13,709 nt of DNA, taken from contig JAPLLQ010000116.1 of assembly GCA_026387485.1 (NCBI GenBank), positions 1-13,709 on the forward strand. The letters run 5' to 3'. Below the pieces are notes generated by a model, which searched no databases, was not told the origin of the DNA, and was given only the letters and a program-made list of their open reading frames with translations. This document shows positions 12,749 to 13,709 of the stretch, one piece after another. The position numbers were made by a program, and so were the translations under genes. This DNA is from Candidatus Omnitrophota bacterium (GTDB taxonomy: Bacteria; Omnitrophota; Gorgyraeia; Gygaellales; Profunditerraquicolaceae). Each line of letters opens with the position of its first letter. Within the stretch, counting starts at the first letter, position 1.

Positions 12749-13709
12749 ATGAGTAAGCGCAGAGTAGTGATTACCGGCATTGGTGTAATCTCCCCTAACG
12801 GAATAGGTAAGGAGAATGTTTGGAAGGCAATGTCCAGCGGGAAATCCGGAATAAAATTAGTAGATGGTTTTGATGTCTCGGTATTTAATACCAAGATCGC
12901 CGCTGAAGCGCGCGACTTTGACCCTTTTAAATTAGGCCTGACTCACCAAGAAGTTATGCGTATGGATAGGTATGTGCAGTTTGGGGTGGTCGCCGGAAAT
13001 ATGGCATTCAAGGATAGCGGCTTGGATTTTTCTAAAGAGGATCCTTCCCGGATTGGCGTCTGCTTAGCTAACGCTATCTGCGGCACAAAATATATGGAGG
13101 AAGAATTTGCCTTAGTTACGGATGACGGTAAAAAGCCGATTGACCCCTCCAAAGTCCGGCCGGATCTTTATGACGCGGCAATGTTTAATACGCCTTCTAT
13201 TGAGTTATCCTCAAAGTATGGGTTAAGGGGAGTCTGTAATACCCTTTCTACAGGTTGCACTGCCGGAACTGATTCTTTAGGGTTTGGTTTAGAGACCATT
13301 CAGGATGGAGAGCATGATATTATGGTTTGCGGAGGAGCGGAAGCGCCGATTACTCCGATTACCTTCGGTGCCTTTGATGTAGTCAATGTTTTATCAGTGC
13401 ATAATGATAATCCCACAGCCGCCTCGCGGCCATTTGATAATCAGCGCGACGGTTTTGTTTTATCCGAGGGTTCAGGGATACTGATTTTGGAGGAATTGGG
13501 GCACGCTTTAAAACGCTCGGCAAGAATTTATTGTGAGGTTTTAGGATTTGGCACCAGCTGTAACGCCTTTCATATGACTGATCTTCCGGGAGACGGAGAC
13601 GCAATGACTAATTGTATAACCTTAGCCTTAAAAGATTCCGGGCTAAAACCCAGAGAGATAGATTATATTAATGCTCATGGTTCATCCACCAAGATGAATG
13701 ATATATTTG
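12749..13709 (+). CDS. KS-alpha-like beta-ketoacyl synthase, 3'-truncated by window edge
   Basis: The visible 320 residues begin MSKRRVVITGIGVISPNGIG, the standard N-terminus of FabF-type condensing enzymes, which extend acyl chains from malonyl-ACP. The active-site cysteine is C170 in LSTGCTAGTDSLG. This GC-T-x-G-x-D form is typical of the KS-alpha subunits of type II polyketide synthases and differs from the TACA-type motif of housekeeping FabF. The first histidine is H310 in NAHGSSTKMND, again close to the KS-alpha HGSGTKxND pattern. The second histidine lies beyond the window. An AGGAG sits about 15 bases before the ATG, rather far. The gene ends an operon of at least four genes. The condensing-enzyme call is secure; the product made is unknown. 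Confidence 0.9.
   Translation, partial: MSKRRVVITGIGVISPNGIGKENVWKAMSSGKSGIKLVDGFDVSVFNTKIAAEARDFDPFKLGLTHQEVMRMDRYVQFGVVAGNMAFKDSGLDFSKEDPSRIGVCLANAICGTKYMEEEFALVTDDGKKPIDPSKVRPDLYDAAMFNTPSIELSSKYGLRGVCNTLSTGCTAGTDSLGFGLETIQDGEHDIMVCGGAEAPITPITFGAFDVVNVLSVHNDNPTAASRPFDNQRDGFVLSEGSGILILEELGHALKRSARIYCEVLGFGTSCNAFHMTDLPGDGDAMTNCITLALKDSGLKPREIDYINAHGSSTKMNDIF

Noticed and set aside
1..13709. tRNA, rRNA or CRISPR arrays.
   Set aside because: No cloverleaf-type GTTCGA arm with matching ends, no rRNA-like stretch and no regularly spaced short repeats were seen by eye. The only repeat set is the comM-end family.

Overview
The window looks like chromosomal DNA from an uncultured Gram-negative-type bacterium. 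The evidence is a lipobox-bearing lipoprotein with a C-terminal PKD domain, a PilZ protein, an N-terminally anchored LysM/L,D-transpeptidase, bacterial sigma70-like promoters and compact operons. The style of the PKD lipoprotein and the ketosynthase operon would fit Omnitrophota or a relative, but no rRNA or other decisive marker is present, so this placement is an inference of low to moderate confidence.

Layout: (1) 1-1416, the 3' part of mnmE followed by folE. (2) 1471-3661, three single-gene units: a DUF4870 membrane protein with a clear terminator, a PilZ protein and a PKD lipoprotein, the last two each with a recognisable promoter. (3) 3662-5809, a gene-poor, visibly AT-rich stretch wedged between the lipoprotein gene and the 3' end of comM. 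(4) 5810-7336, an intact minus-strand comM (yifB). (5) 7435-10761, a plus-strand run of yuiD-like, L,D-transpeptidase, accA, a PadR-type regulator and a flavodoxin. (6) 10791-13709, a strong promoter with a palindromic operator-like site, then a tight operon of a PCP_red-like small protein, a PanE-family reductase, a tandem TIGR04076 protein and a KS-alpha-like ketosynthase cut by the window end.

The most unusual region is 3671-5914. The last ~34 codons of comM occur three times in the same orientation: once in the intact gene and twice as detached fragments, A (3671-3772) and B (4381-4488). Between the copies lie separate cargos: a one-TM small ORF between A and B, and a radical SAM gene plus a headless gene remnant between B and comM. 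A and B share a 57-bp block that is 100% identical, yet only about 65% identical to resident comM by hand count. They also share flanking sequence that comM lacks. This is what successive site-specific insertions at the 3' end of comM would leave, each bringing its own divergent gene end. No recombinase is in the window, so these may be small non-autonomous cassettes moved in trans. That system is proposed, not proven.

Functional links: MnmE uses a folate one-carbon cofactor, and FolE starts folate-type pterin synthesis. AccA supplies malonyl-CoA, which the ketosynthase at the right edge would consume. The operon around that ketosynthase may make or modify an unidentified acyl or polyketide-type product.
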